DNA of 22,428 bases, taken from positions 1 through 22,428 of the forward strand of contig CANCBY010000017.1 in NCBI GenBank assembly GCA_947374445.1, written 5' to 3'. Shown here one piece after another: positions 1 to 6,430 of this stretch. Under the pieces are notes generated by a model. It was not told where the DNA came from. It made no database searches and worked only from the letters and a program-made list of their open reading frames with translations. The position numbers and the translations under genes were made by a program. Positions within the stretch are counted from its first letter, which is position 1, and the number at the start of each line of letters is the position of its first letter. The DNA is from Pseudobdellovibrionaceae bacterium (GTDB lineage: Bacteria; Bdellovibrionota; Bdellovibrionia; Bdellovibrionales; Bdellovibrionaceae).

Positions 1-235
1 CCTTTGTATCGGGCGTAGTGTAGGTGTGCATTGGGCGAAAGTGTGAGTCTAAAAAACCGTAGTCATGAAAGTAGCGAACAGCTGACAGGGTATTTATATC
101 GCTGTAGCCATCGCCGTCGATCGATGATCTGCCGCTGCCGGTATCGTCAATAGGAACATAGTAGGTGCGAATGCCTATAAAGAAAAAACATAGAAAAAAT
201 AAAAAAATCTGAATTTTATTTTTAGTCGGGTTCAT
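1..235 (-). CDS. Membrane protein, N-terminal part only (runs off the window edge)
   Basis: An open frame starts at an ATG (235-233), 2 bases after the stop of the heptosyltransferase gene, and stays open to base 1, so only the first 78 codons are visible. Residues about 9-22 form one strongly hydrophobic segment (IQIFLFFLCFFFIGI) behind a short Lys-containing head, fitting a signal anchor or first membrane helix. It is followed by an Asp/Gly-rich stretch (VPIDDTGSG, then DGDGYSDINTLSAVRYFHDYG). An acidic first external loop followed by an Ala/Tyr helix recalls the GT-C class of membrane glycosyltransferases, but too little is visible to name a family. The 2-base gap to a GT9 gene suggests co-transcription and a role in surface glycan or LPS assembly. 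The frame is well supported by its length without stops and its placement; the function is only a guess. Confidence 0.6.
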   Translation of the reverse strand, partial: MNPTKNKIQIFLFFLCFFFIGIRTYYVPIDDTGSGRSSIDGDGYSDINTLSAVRYFHDYGFLDSHFRPMHTYTTPDTK

Positions 236-237
236 TG

Positions 238-1518
238 CTACGTCACCTCATAGGTCAATGCTTGAGTGGACTCATTGTCAGGCGTGAAACTCCACGTCGT
301 TCGCACACCTGACGGAACAGACGTTAGTTTTTGCTTGTCTTGCTCCAGCGACTTGCGCGCAAAATCCACAATTTCTGAAAACTTCGATGTATGATTCATG
401 CACACATTTTTTCCACCGCAAGGCGGAACCTCTGTTTGATGCACGCAAGGTGAACAGTGAAGTCGAGAAAATATTCTCAGCTCCTGCTGAGGCCAATCAC
501 GCAGCAAAGAGTCCGGTGATGTTGGCCCCCAAAAACTGACAGAAGGAGTCCCAATTGTTCGAGCCAAATGAATCAACGCAGAATCAATTCCAATAAACAG
601 AGCGCTTTGATGCAGCAATTTAAGCGAAACAGCAAGGCTCACTTCGCCACACAGATCTAGACTCGAGGCCAAAAGTTCTGGCTCTTGTGCCAAGATAGTT
701 TGGGTCAAATGCCGGTCGGCAGGACCTCCAAGAAAAACAAATTGGACATCTGGGTTTTGCACTTTGATAAGCCCAAGAAGTTGTTTCCAATCGCGGGGAT
801 TCATCTGTCGCTCAAATGCCAAATCAGAACATCCCATACCAATAGCGATAAAAGACTTCAATTTATTGCGGTCCGAGCTGCCCAGGGATGGCGGCAAATT
901 CTCTTTCGTGATCTGTTGAATAAACTTCTCTCGGATAGCTGAAAGCCGAAGATTATGAATACCAAACAAAGGCGCAGCTGCATCGTAAGCCGCAGACATA
1001 GAGCCTGATGACGAAACAAAAATGCCATGAGTATAAATTCGTTTTCGCCAAAGCGAAGAGTTGTCAATGAGGCCGACTCGATTTTTAACTAATGACATGG
1101 TGGTAAGTAGGGTGGTGATACGAGAGTGTATTTCTAAATCAAGACTGACATCTATATTTTTTAGTAAGATTAGAAATGCTTGCAGGCCGCTCGCAAGAAA
1201 ACCCAACGCGCTTCTGTCATCAATCACATGAATATGATCAAAGATTTTATACATCTGCGCAAAGCTTTGAATCGATCGACCACAAATCAAAGTGATTTTG
1301 GCTTGAGGGTATTTTTCACGAAAACTCACCAAAACTGGATAAATCATGAGCAGGCTGCCACCGCCCAAGATCTTGATAACAGCGAGGTGCTTAGGTTTGT
1401 CTAAGCTATGGTTGCGTTTTAGCAGTAGGCCAACGAGTCGAACAGGATAATAGATCAGGGCGATGCCTAAGCCTCCCACCCACAGATCAAATTTTTTCTT
1501 TAGGTCCAGATGAATCAT
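238..1518 (-). CDS. Glycosyltransferase family 9 protein (ADP-heptose:LPS heptosyltransferase-like)
   Basis: A 426-residue enzyme of the WaaF/WaaC type, which transfers heptose from ADP-heptose to the LPS inner core on the cytoplasmic face of the inner membrane. The N-terminal Rossmann half has ILGGGSLLMIYPVL, the counterpart of the family's GD(V/I)LLTTP motif. The C-terminal half has IGIDSALIHLARTIGTPSVSFWGPT, the family signature for nucleotide-sugar binding. It is followed by the Cys-rich tail common in GT9 (CSPC...C...CM). Residues 11-33 are hydrophobic and may lie on the membrane. The frame can be extended to a GTG at 1572 (444 residues), but that codon sits 2 bases after a 7-bp hairpin and has no Shine-Dalgarno. 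The ATG at 1518 lies 10 bases past a TTGACA-17-GACAAT promoter-like pair, so I prefer it. The family is clear; the sugar acceptor cannot be told. Confidence 0.88.
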   Translation of the reverse strand: MIHLDLKKKFDLWVGGLGIALIYYPVRLVGLLLKRNHSLDKPKHLAVIKILGGGSLLMIYPVLVSFREKYPQAKITLICGRSIQSFAQMYKIFDHIHVIDDRSALGFLASGLQAFLILLKNIDVSLDLEIHSRITTLLTTMSLVKNRVGLIDNSSLWRKRIYTHGIFVSSSGSMSAAYDAAAPLFGIHNLRLSAIREKFIQQITKENLPPSLGSSDRNKLKSFIAIGMGCSDLAFERQMNPRDWKQLLGLIKVQNPDVQFVFLGGPADRHLTQTILAQEPELLASSLDLCGEVSLAVSLKLLHQSALFIGIDSALIHLARTIGTPSVSFWGPTSPDSLLRDWPQQELRIFSRLHCSPCVHQTEVPPCGGKNVCMNHTSKFSEIVDFARKSLEQDKQKLTSVPSGVRTTWSFTPDNESTQALTYEVT

Positions 1519-1528
1519 CGATCTTAAA

Positions 1529-1557
1529 ATTGTCGTAATTCTAGAGGATGATGTCAA
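1529..1557 (-). promoter_or_regulatory. Candidate sigma-70-type promoter for the GT9 gene
   Basis: On the minus strand a perfect -35 hexamer TTGACA (1557-1552) is followed after 17 bases by GACAAT (1534-1529), which matches four of six -10 positions. The ATG at 1518 begins 10 bases further on, so the predicted transcript would have almost no leader. If the GTG at 1572 is the real start, this element lies inside the gene and is accidental. Confidence 0.35.
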
Positions 1558-1574
1558 CTCTAGCCATGTCACAA

Positions 1575-1593
1575 TGGCATCACATCGATGCCA
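1575..1593. repeat. 7-bp inverted repeat upstream of the GT9 gene
   Basis: TGGCATC and GATGCCA flank a 5-base loop (ACATC). It could be a small operator or an RNA hairpin. It lies directly against the alternative GTG start at 1572 and would block ribosome binding there. There is no T-run on either side, so it is not a classical terminator. Confidence 0.35.
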
Positions 1594-1710
1594 CCTAGAT
1601 TTGATGTAGGTGTAATCGAGATCTTCGACAGGTGAATAGATCTTTGACGCCTAAGCTGATGCCTTCTGAACGTTAGCGCCGTCGGCTGAGATTTTGACTA
1701 GGATTCGCTT

Positions 1711-2373
1711 TTGCAATTACCCTATTCAATGAATCAACCATTGGTTAGATTGTGCTATCTTTATTTGTTCATAAGTTTCTGCCTCATCTATTGTCTTAAA
1801 AGAGAAGCTGTCATCGTTCTGAGTGAGGAGATTCCCCCTCAGCAAATACCTGCGCATGCGCCACTACGAATCGAAACTTCAGTGTTTAGTAAGTCAATGC
1901 AGCTCGAACAAAAAGTTAATGCTCGTTTGCCAGCCTCGATTGGTGACAGCAAAAAAGAGACAGATACGGAACGGATCCTGTTTGAGAGCGCAGTTGAAGA
2001 TCTCTATCTTGGCGGGACGCAGCCTATTTTGAAGAGAGAAGACGAGTTTTTTATGGAGCGACTCGCAGGTGATGAAGGCGCTTTTCAGTCGCTGGTTATT
2101 ATGAATTCGTCTCCCGAAGGATTTAAGCCTGATTTATTGCGCAGTCTTGATTTGCAGAGGGAAGATCTTGTTGCGCAGGTGGCAGAGCTATTTTGGCGAA
2201 CAGGCTCTGTAGCCTACCAACAGAAGTTGCTAAGACTGCTAAAGGGCGCAGGGATATTTACTCAGGATGAGATCCTTAGAGTGTCGTTGATGGTTGCTTA
2301 TGGAAATCGCGAATTGCGCCGAAACCACGAAGCCTCTCCTGAGCGCTTTCCTGATATGCCGTTTCGGCAGTAG
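1711..2373 (+). CDS. Hypothetical membrane-anchored protein
   Basis: I do not recognise this 220-residue protein. Residues about 11-29 form a hydrophobic segment (LVRLCYLYLFISFCLIYCL) followed by Lys-Arg, more like a signal anchor than a cleaved signal; no lipobox is seen. The rest is soluble, charged and mostly helical in character, with acidic and Leu-rich stretches at residues 85-200. The frame opens with TTG at 1711, and AGGA at 1700-1703 lies 7 bases before it. An in-frame ATG at 1729 is an alternative that drops six residues but lies too far from that AGGA. It is a single gene, facing away from the GT9 gene and ending just before a terminator shared with the opposing IF-1 gene. A periplasm-facing or inner-membrane-tethered role is an inference. 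It may be lineage-specific. Confidence 0.65.
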   Translation: MQLPYSMNQPLVRLCYLYLFISFCLIYCLKREAVIVLSEEIPPQQIPAHAPLRIETSVFSKSMQLEQKVNARLPASIGDSKKETDTERILFESAVEDLYLGGTQPILKREDEFFMERLAGDEGAFQSLVIMNSSPEGFKPDLLRSLDLQREDLVAQVAELFWRTGSVAYQQKLLRLLKGAGIFTQDEILRVSLMVAYGNRELRRNHEASPERFPDMPFRQ

Positions 2374-2394
2374 TTTAATCGAATTAAAAATAAA

Positions 2395-2420
2395 AAACCC
2401 AGTGTTTTCACACTGGGTTT
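2395..2420 (-). terminator. Rho-independent terminator after the rbp-infA genes
   Basis: A perfect 10-bp stem, AAACCCAGTG and CACTGGGTTT, encloses a 6-base loop. Read on the minus strand it is followed by TTTATTTTTAA, a good U-tract, so it ends the IF-1 transcript. It also lies 21 bases after the stop of the plus-strand gene and can serve that gene too, although the plus-strand tail (AAAATCG) is poor. Confidence 0.85.
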
Positions 2421-2473
2421 AAAATCGAAATTATTTGTAGAAACAGCGCTAGAACTTAAAGTTAAACTTTATG

Positions 2474-2695
2474 TTAGACCTTATGTCTTAGCGTGATCAA
2501 ACCATGTGAGCTGTCGTAAGGACTGACTGACACAGTTACGCGGTCACCGACGACGATGCGGATTTTGAATTTCTTCATTTTTCCGCAAAGTTTGGCAGAG
2601 ATCGCGACACCATTTTCAAGGAGGACATTGTACTGTCCGCCGCCTGAAATGTTGGCAATTTTACCTTCGATTTGGATGAGATCTTCTTTAGACAT
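2474..2695 (-). CDS. infA: Translation initiation factor IF-1
   Basis: A 73-residue S1/OB-fold protein that binds the ribosomal A site on the 30S subunit and works with IF-2 and IF-3 in initiation. It aligns from end to end with known IF-1: an MSKED start, VLLENG, GKMKKFKIRIVVGDRVTV and SPYDSSHGLITLRHK match the E. coli ELENG, GKMRKNYIRILTGDKVTV and TPYDLSKGRIVFR segments. It starts 19 bases after the stop of the RRM gene and shares its transcript; the Shine-Dalgarno is weak (GGA about 11 bases upstream), so translational coupling is likely. infA usually lies near secY and ribosomal protein genes. Its place behind an RNA-binding protein suggests either a second copy or a moved gene. Confidence 0.95.
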   Translation of the reverse strand: MSKEDLIQIEGKIANISGGGQYNVLLENGVAISAKLCGKMKKFKIRIVVGDRVTVSVSPYDSSHGLITLRHKV

Positions 2696-2714
2696 TTATA
2701 ATAATGTCCAAAAA

Positions 2715-3071
2715 TTAATAACGATCTCGGCCACCACCGCGACCGCCGCCGCCGAAGCCGCCGCCACCGCCGCGTCCACCACCGAAACCGCCGCCACGTC
2801 CGCCGCCGCCACCAGTGCGTGGAGCTTGTGGTTTAGCTTCAGAAACGTTGATTTGTCGTCCGCCCATTTCTTGGCCGTTCAACTTGTTGATTGCTTCATT
2901 GGCTTCATCATCTGAACCCATTTCAACAAATCCGAAACCTTTGCTGCGTCCAGTTTCGCGATCAGTGATCACGTTAGCTGATTCTACGTTACCGTATTGA
3001 GAGAACAGGTCTTGAAGAGATCCTGAATCTACTGAATAAGATAGATTTCCGACGTATAGTTTTTTACCCAT
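2715..3071 (-). CDS. Glycine-rich RRM-type RNA-binding protein
   Basis: A 118-residue protein with a single RNA recognition motif (residues about 3-80) and a Gly/Arg-rich tail (about 86-118, RGG- and GGGFGG-type repeats). RNP2 is LYVGNL (5-10) and RNP1 is KGFGFVEM (44-51), with aromatic residues where RNA stacking occurs. This is the architecture of cyanobacterial Rbp proteins and of bacterial cold-induced RRM proteins, which act on mRNA as chaperones or stability factors. The ATG is fixed by an almost ideal Shine-Dalgarno, TAAGGAGG, 6 bases upstream (3085-3078), implying strong expression. It is the first gene of a two-gene unit with infA. The roughly 200-base region upstream may hold a regulated leader; I found no convincing promoter in it. 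The family is certain; the RNA targets are unknown. Confidence 0.93.
   Translation of the reverse strand: MGKKLYVGNLSYSVDSGSLQDLFSQYGNVESANVITDRETGRSKGFGFVEMGSDDEANEAINKLNGQEMGGRQINVSEAKPQAPRTGGGGGRGGGFGGGRGGGGGFGGGGRGGGRDRY
2725..2815. repeat. GC-rich low-complexity repeat encoding the Gly-rich tail
   Basis: Runs of CCGCC/CCACC units on the plus strand correspond to GGN glycine codons of the RRM protein read on the minus strand. The stretch is prone to slippage and also creates a long spurious open frame on the opposite strand. Confidence 0.8.
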
Positions 3072-3077
3072 ATTTTG

Positions 3078-3085
3078 CCTCCTTA
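3078..3085 (-). promoter_or_regulatory. Strong Shine-Dalgarno of the RRM gene
   Basis: TAAGGAGG on the minus strand, 6 bases before the ATG, is fully complementary to the usual 16S anti-Shine-Dalgarno core and is the strongest ribosome site I see in the window. Confidence 0.85.
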
Positions 3086-3282
3086 TGGCATGAGTGTTAG
3101 CAACTCGTAGGGCCTTAAAAGAGACAGAACAGGATCAGCAGCATTCAACCAAACAAACAGTTTACATACAGTGCGGACAGCTTTGGGCTCTCAAGAACAC
3201 GAACTCGTTAGGGGCTCAGATAGACCACGAGGGCGTTGAGATTGCCATCTTTTTTTGGTTTATTTGGCGGCTGGCACTAAAA

Positions 3283-4023
3283 TTAGCGCGTTTTTTGGGC
3301 GTAATCGTGAAATGCTAGGCTGGCGGCTACCACCGCGTTTAAGGACTCCACGCCTTCAGTTTTTATCGAAAGAATTTGTTTAAATTTCAATCCACTATTC
3401 AATCTGCTGAGTCCCGGGCCCTCTTCGCCTACGAGCAGGCGGCAGTTTTTGGGCCATTGAAAGTCTTCGATAAAGGTTCCGCCTTGGTCTAAAACGATGA
3501 GATTTGAGCTCAGTTCCTTGAGCGATCCTGCGCGGCAAAGCGGCATACGCAAGATGCTCCCGGCGGCTGCTTTCACAGATTTTGGCAAAAAGGGATTGGC
3601 CGCCTCTTGGGTCAATATGACTCGGCTTGCGCCAAAGGCTTCGGCTGAGCGTACTATCGCGCCCAGATTGCCGGGATCGCCAAGTGGGCAGATAACTTCA
3701 AGGCCTTGAGGTTCAGACCCAGGGTCAAAAGATAAAATAGACGGCTGCGCTAAGATCAGCAAATTAAAGTGGGTGCCCTGCGAATCAAGCTCGTTAAAAA
3801 GCGTGCGACTCATTTCAAAAACCGACTTTGCGTTTGATATTGCATAGCCGCCCTCAGGAATGATTTCAGCGTTGATTTCGAGATGTGGCTTTTGCAGAAA
3901 TTCGTGGATGAGTTTTTCACCGCAGAGAATAAAAAGACCTTCGGTCTTAAGGCCCTTTGAGGTCGTCAAAGACAGAAATTTTTTAAAGACAGCGTTGGCA
4001 GAGCTTTCGATTTTTGTTTTCAA
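3283..4023 (-). CDS. TrmH/SpoU-family RNA 2'-O-methyltransferase
   Basis: A 246-residue SPOUT-class enzyme that methylates a ribose 2'-OH in tRNA or rRNA using S-adenosylmethionine. All three SpoU motifs are present. Motif 1 is PLGDPGNLGAIVRSAEAFGA (113-132, with the catalytic Arg125 and Asn119). Motif 2 is LLVGEEGPGLS (196-206). Motif 3 is the SLNAVVAAS knot (227-235). The N-terminal part (1-105) resembles the substrate-binding domain of TrmH-family rRNA methyltransferases. The start is TTG at 4023 with AGGTG 5 bases upstream; a TGA seven codons before it rules out a longer form, and no ATG occurs before residue 71. It is the last gene of an apparent operon with the phospholipase-like gene and arfB, 43 bases after arfB. 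The RNA and nucleotide modified cannot be told. Confidence 0.92.
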   Translation of the reverse strand: MKTKIESSANAVFKKFLSLTTSKGLKTEGLFILCGEKLIHEFLQKPHLEINAEIIPEGGYAISNAKSVFEMSRTLFNELDSQGTHFNLLILAQPSILSFDPGSEPQGLEVICPLGDPGNLGAIVRSAEAFGASRVILTQEAANPFLPKSVKAAAGSILRMPLCRAGSLKELSSNLIVLDQGGTFIEDFQWPKNCRLLVGEEGPGLSRLNSGLKFKQILSIKTEGVESLNAVVAASLAFHDYAQKTR

Positions 4024-4066
4024 GCGAGCACCTATATCATTTCAATCAATAGTTAATTTCGGTGAA

Positions 4067-4477
4067 CTAATCAGTGGGGCGCCCGCGAAGTTTTTTTACT
4101 TCAGAGCGTTTGGATTTAGAATCAAGGCGTTTTCTTTGCGATGAGCGGGTGGGCTTTGTCTTGAAACGTTTTTTCGGAACAAAAAGAGCCTTTTCAAGAA
4201 GAGATAAAAGCTTTTCAAGACACGCTTTCTTATTTGCATCTTGATCTCTGGAGCCTTCACTGCGAATCAGCAACTCCCCTTCGGAGGTGAGCTGTGATCC
4301 AAGTTTTTGTAGTAGAATGGATTGCAGTTCTGGCGGCAGGCTTGTGGAGTTCCATATGTTCCAGCGGAGTTGCACAGCCGAGTTGGTTTTGTTGACATTT
4401 TGTCCGCCAGGGCCCCGTGACCTCATCACAACAAATTCAAATTCATGATAAGGTAGGGGGTGATTAAAGGCTTTCAA
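4067..4477 (-). CDS. arfB: Alternative ribosome-rescue factor ArfB (YaeJ-type peptidyl-tRNA hydrolase)
   Basis: A 136-residue release-factor-like protein that frees ribosomes stalled on non-stop mRNA by hydrolysing peptidyl-tRNA. The catalytic GGQ lies at residues 24-26 inside RSRGPGGQNVNKTNSAVQLRW, nearly the family consensus. The C-terminal tail (about 100-136) is rich in Lys and Arg (KPTRSSQRKRLDSKSKRSEVKKLRG), the part that in ArfB enters the empty mRNA channel. The length matches E. coli ArfB (140). A release factor with only the GGQ domain and this tail is ArfB rather than RF1/RF2. The start is TTG at 4477 with GAG about 6 bases upstream; a TGA five codons earlier excludes a longer form, and the distance from start to GGQ matches ArfB. 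It lies 28 bases after the phospholipase-like gene. Confidence 0.92.
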   Translation of the reverse strand: MKAFNHPLPYHEFEFVVMRSRGPGGQNVNKTNSAVQLRWNIWNSTSLPPELQSILLQKLGSQLTSEGELLIRSEGSRDQDANKKACLEKLLSLLEKALFVPKKRFKTKPTRSSQRKRLDSKSKRSEVKKLRGRPTD

Positions 4478-4505
4478 ACCAGACTCTCAGTTTGCTAACA
4501 AATGC

Positions 4506-5582
4506 TTACGGCAGTTTTGGGCAAGTTGTTGGAGCTGTTGCAGGCAATGGCAGAGCTGCATTCCAGTCTTTTTCAAAATAAGTCTCAAGATTTTTAATCG
4601 CCTGTTGATTGGCAAAGATAATTCCTAATTCGCGAGCTTTGGTAAGCGATGTGAACGAAAAGTTTTGTGAGCCAACAAAAGCGATTTTGTGGTCAATTAT
4701 AATAGCTTTTGCATGCATATAAGGCGTCGCCGCTGTACTTGGCTCCGCAGTCAAGCGGCTTTGAGCGCCAGCCGTGGCCAAATCATAAAGCGCCGGGAAG
4801 TTATAATACGGATTTGGGTTGAGGTCACATTTAGGAACGATCACACGAACAGTCACTTTTCTGCTGAGCGCTCTCGTCAGAGCATCTTTGATTACCGTTG
4901 TTTGGCCCAAGTTTTCTACGACAAGGTTGATATTGCTTCTGGCTGAATCAATGAGATCCGCTAGTTTTTGCTCAGCATTGACAGGGCTCCAAACCAAGTT
5001 GGGATTGCTGAGGGCGGGTGTAATCATTGTGTTGTTTTTTGCATTTTCTACATCGGCTTTAAACACAACAAGGATCTCGCGAATAATATCAGCATCCATC
5101 GTGAAAATTCCGAAGTCTCTCATCTCTTGAAAATGTCCTACAAGATTCATACTAGAAACAAAGGCCACTTTTTCATCGACGACAAAAGCTTTGCTGTGCG
5201 TGATCGCAAATTGTGATGAGGTGGCAGTGACAACAACCTGCTTAGCAGCCAATTGATCAAAGATAGTTTTGTATTTAGGGTTTTGCAGACTTGAGCTGTC
5301 CAATAAAACTTGAACCGAAAGGCCGCGAGCTCTGACATCGATCAAAGCTTGAATCACTGCTGGATCTGTCAGGTGATACATTGACATGAAAATTGATTTT
5401 TTGGCGTTTAGTAAAGTTTTGATAATCATGTCGTGCTGATTGTCGGGTGTCGCAACCATAACGGCATCATTGAGAGGGTGAATTCTTTGGATCCAGCCGG
5501 CATCGGCAAGGCTCAATCGTGAAAAGAGCGCGAGAAGAATAAATGCGCTGATGGATGCCGAAGTTTTGAAGTTACTTTTCAC
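4506..5582 (-). CDS. Exported phospholipase-D-like protein (two HKD motifs)
   Basis: A 358-residue protein of the PLD superfamily, whose members hydrolyse or transfer phosphodiester bonds in lipids or nucleic acids. Two HxKxxxxD motifs are present: HSKAFVVD (about 129-136) and HAKAIIID (about 290-297), each followed by the usual Ser/Gly-x-Asn (SSMN, GSQN). The two half-domains make one active site. I chose the GTG at 5582: it has AAGG 7 bases upstream and produces a classical signal peptide (KSNFK, then ISAFILLALFSRLSLADA), with cleavage near residue 26-28. A longer frame begins at TTG 5672 (388 residues), but it would bury the signal peptide. The protein is therefore periplasmic or secreted. 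It could be a phospholipase or a Nuc/EDTA-resistant-type nuclease; the sequence does not decide. It is followed by arfB and the SpoU gene. Confidence 0.88.
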   Translation of the reverse strand: MKSNFKTSASISAFILLALFSRLSLADAGWIQRIHPLNDAVMVATPDNQHDMIIKTLLNAKKSIFMSMYHLTDPAVIQALIDVRARGLSVQVLLDSSSLQNPKYKTIFDQLAAKQVVVTATSSQFAITHSKAFVVDEKVAFVSSMNLVGHFQEMRDFGIFTMDADIIREILVVFKADVENAKNNTMITPALSNPNLVWSPVNAEQKLADLIDSARSNINLVVENLGQTTVIKDALTRALSRKVTVRVIVPKCDLNPNPYYNFPALYDLATAGAQSRLTAEPSTAATPYMHAKAIIIDHKIAFVGSQNFSFTSLTKARELGIIFANQQAIKNLETYFEKDWNAALPLPATAPTTCPKLP

Positions 5583-5639
5583 AATGCCGCCTTGTTTTTT
5601 TAGAAGAGGTTGTTTGCGATCTAAATCATTCGCAAATGT

Positions 5640-5666
5640 TTTATCGTGCCAGTTGAAATTTGTCGA
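5640..5666 (-). promoter_or_regulatory. Weak candidate promoter for the phospholipase-like operon
   Basis: On the minus strand TCGACA (5666-5661) is followed after 15 bases by GATAAA (5645-5640). The spacing is short, so this is only suggestive. It lies just after the terminator of the upstream gene and before the GTG at 5582, where a promoter is expected. Confidence 0.25.
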
Positions 5667-5680
5667 TAGCAAGGCGAACT

Positions 5681-5717
5681 AAAAAATGAATGACCGAGGG
5701 CAATATCTCCTTCGGTC
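5681..5717 (-). terminator. Rho-independent terminator after the DUF4337 gene
   Basis: GACCGAAGG and CCCTCGGTC on the minus strand form a 9-bp stem with one G-U pair around an 8-base loop (5717-5692). ATTCA and then six T residues follow (5686-5681). It lies about 60 bases after the DUF4337 stop and separates that gene from the phospholipase-like operon. Confidence 0.55.
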
Positions 5718-5776
5718 CGTTCAACTTATAAGCAGATTGTGAATAGATTGTGATCGACTATGTAAAAAAAGCTCGG

Positions 5777-6328
5777 CTAGCTCAGAAAAAGCCCCTGTAT
5801 AAGGCCTAAAACTCCCATAACGCCGAGGGCTCCTGAAATAAATAGAAAGGGTGTTTTTCTAGTTAAAACCGAGATTGCTGTCATAGCGATGGCGATTTGA
5901 AAAAAAGTCACTGCCATGGCAAGTTTTTCATGTCTTGCAAGTAAGTGTTCGCTCTCGTGATGCTTAAGTTCAGCTTCTTTTTTGATTTCTTCTTGCTCTT
6001 CTTTGTACTTATTGAGCTTCTCGGCGAACAGCTCGCGTTTCTTTGAATCAGATTCGGTTGCGACTTTGAGTTCGGTGATAGAAGCTTTGATCCCTTTGGC
6101 TTGATAGAAGCTCCATTGGTCTGAGCTTTGAATTTGAAGTATCATGGCTTCATTGGCAAAATGCCCGGCTTTCAAAGCACTGATCGCGGCAAAAACAGCC
6201 AATATGGCAGAGATCAGTGCCCCCGCCATCATAAGGCGATTTGAGTCTTGAGACGAATGTTGCCCATGTGTGGCGGCATGGTGAATGTCTTCTTGAACCT
6301 TTTCGATGGGAACTTCGATTTCAACCAT
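5777..6328 (-). CDS. DUF4337-family inner-membrane protein
   Basis: A 183-residue protein with the layout of DUF4337: a short charged N-terminus (MVEIEVPIEKVQEDIHHAA), a first membrane helix at about 33-51 (MMAGALISAILAVFAAISAL), then the conserved region around SDQWSFYQAKGIK. A long charged segment likely to form a coiled coil (about 90-132, rich in Glu and Lys) follows, then two closely spaced C-terminal helices (about 137-155 and 160-181). The ATG has GAGGAG about 5 bases upstream. The gene is monocistronic, with its own terminator, and is divergent from the PilZ gene. The family has no established function. A structural or stress role in the inner membrane would be a guess. Confidence 0.85.
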   Translation of the reverse strand: MVEIEVPIEKVQEDIHHAATHGQHSSQDSNRLMMAGALISAILAVFAAISALKAGHFANEAMILQIQSSDQWSFYQAKGIKASITELKVATESDSKKRELFAEKLNKYKEEQEEIKKEAELKHHESEHLLARHEKLAMAVTFFQIAIAMTAISVLTRKTPFLFISGALGVMGVLGLIQGLFLS

Positions 6329-6430
6329 GGTCTCTCCTCTAAAATTTTTAGTCTTTATTCTTCTTAATTTAATAACAAAGAAAGATAGAACTACTTTGAT
6401 TGCTCAGCATTACAGGCAAAAAAAAATGAT

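Noticed and set aside
2725..2815. Short GC-rich units that look like a repeat array
   Set aside because: They are codon repeats of the RRM protein's glycine tail; no CRISPR-like unit and spacer pattern exists.
2556..2915. Long plus-strand open frame rich in Ala and Thr opposite the RRM protein
   Set aside because: It is the mirror of the Gly-rich GGN codons and of RNP motifs on the minus strand; it has no ribosome site.
3094..3318. Plus-strand frame of 74 codons in the region upstream of the RRM gene
   Set aside because: It starts with GTG without a ribosome site, runs into the opposite methyltransferase gene and has no recognisable domain.
5763..5785. AGCT-AGCCG-AGCT followed by seven T on the minus strand at the DUF4337 stop
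   Set aside because: The stem is only 4 bp and overlaps the stop codon; the 9-bp hairpin at 5692-5717 is the better terminator.
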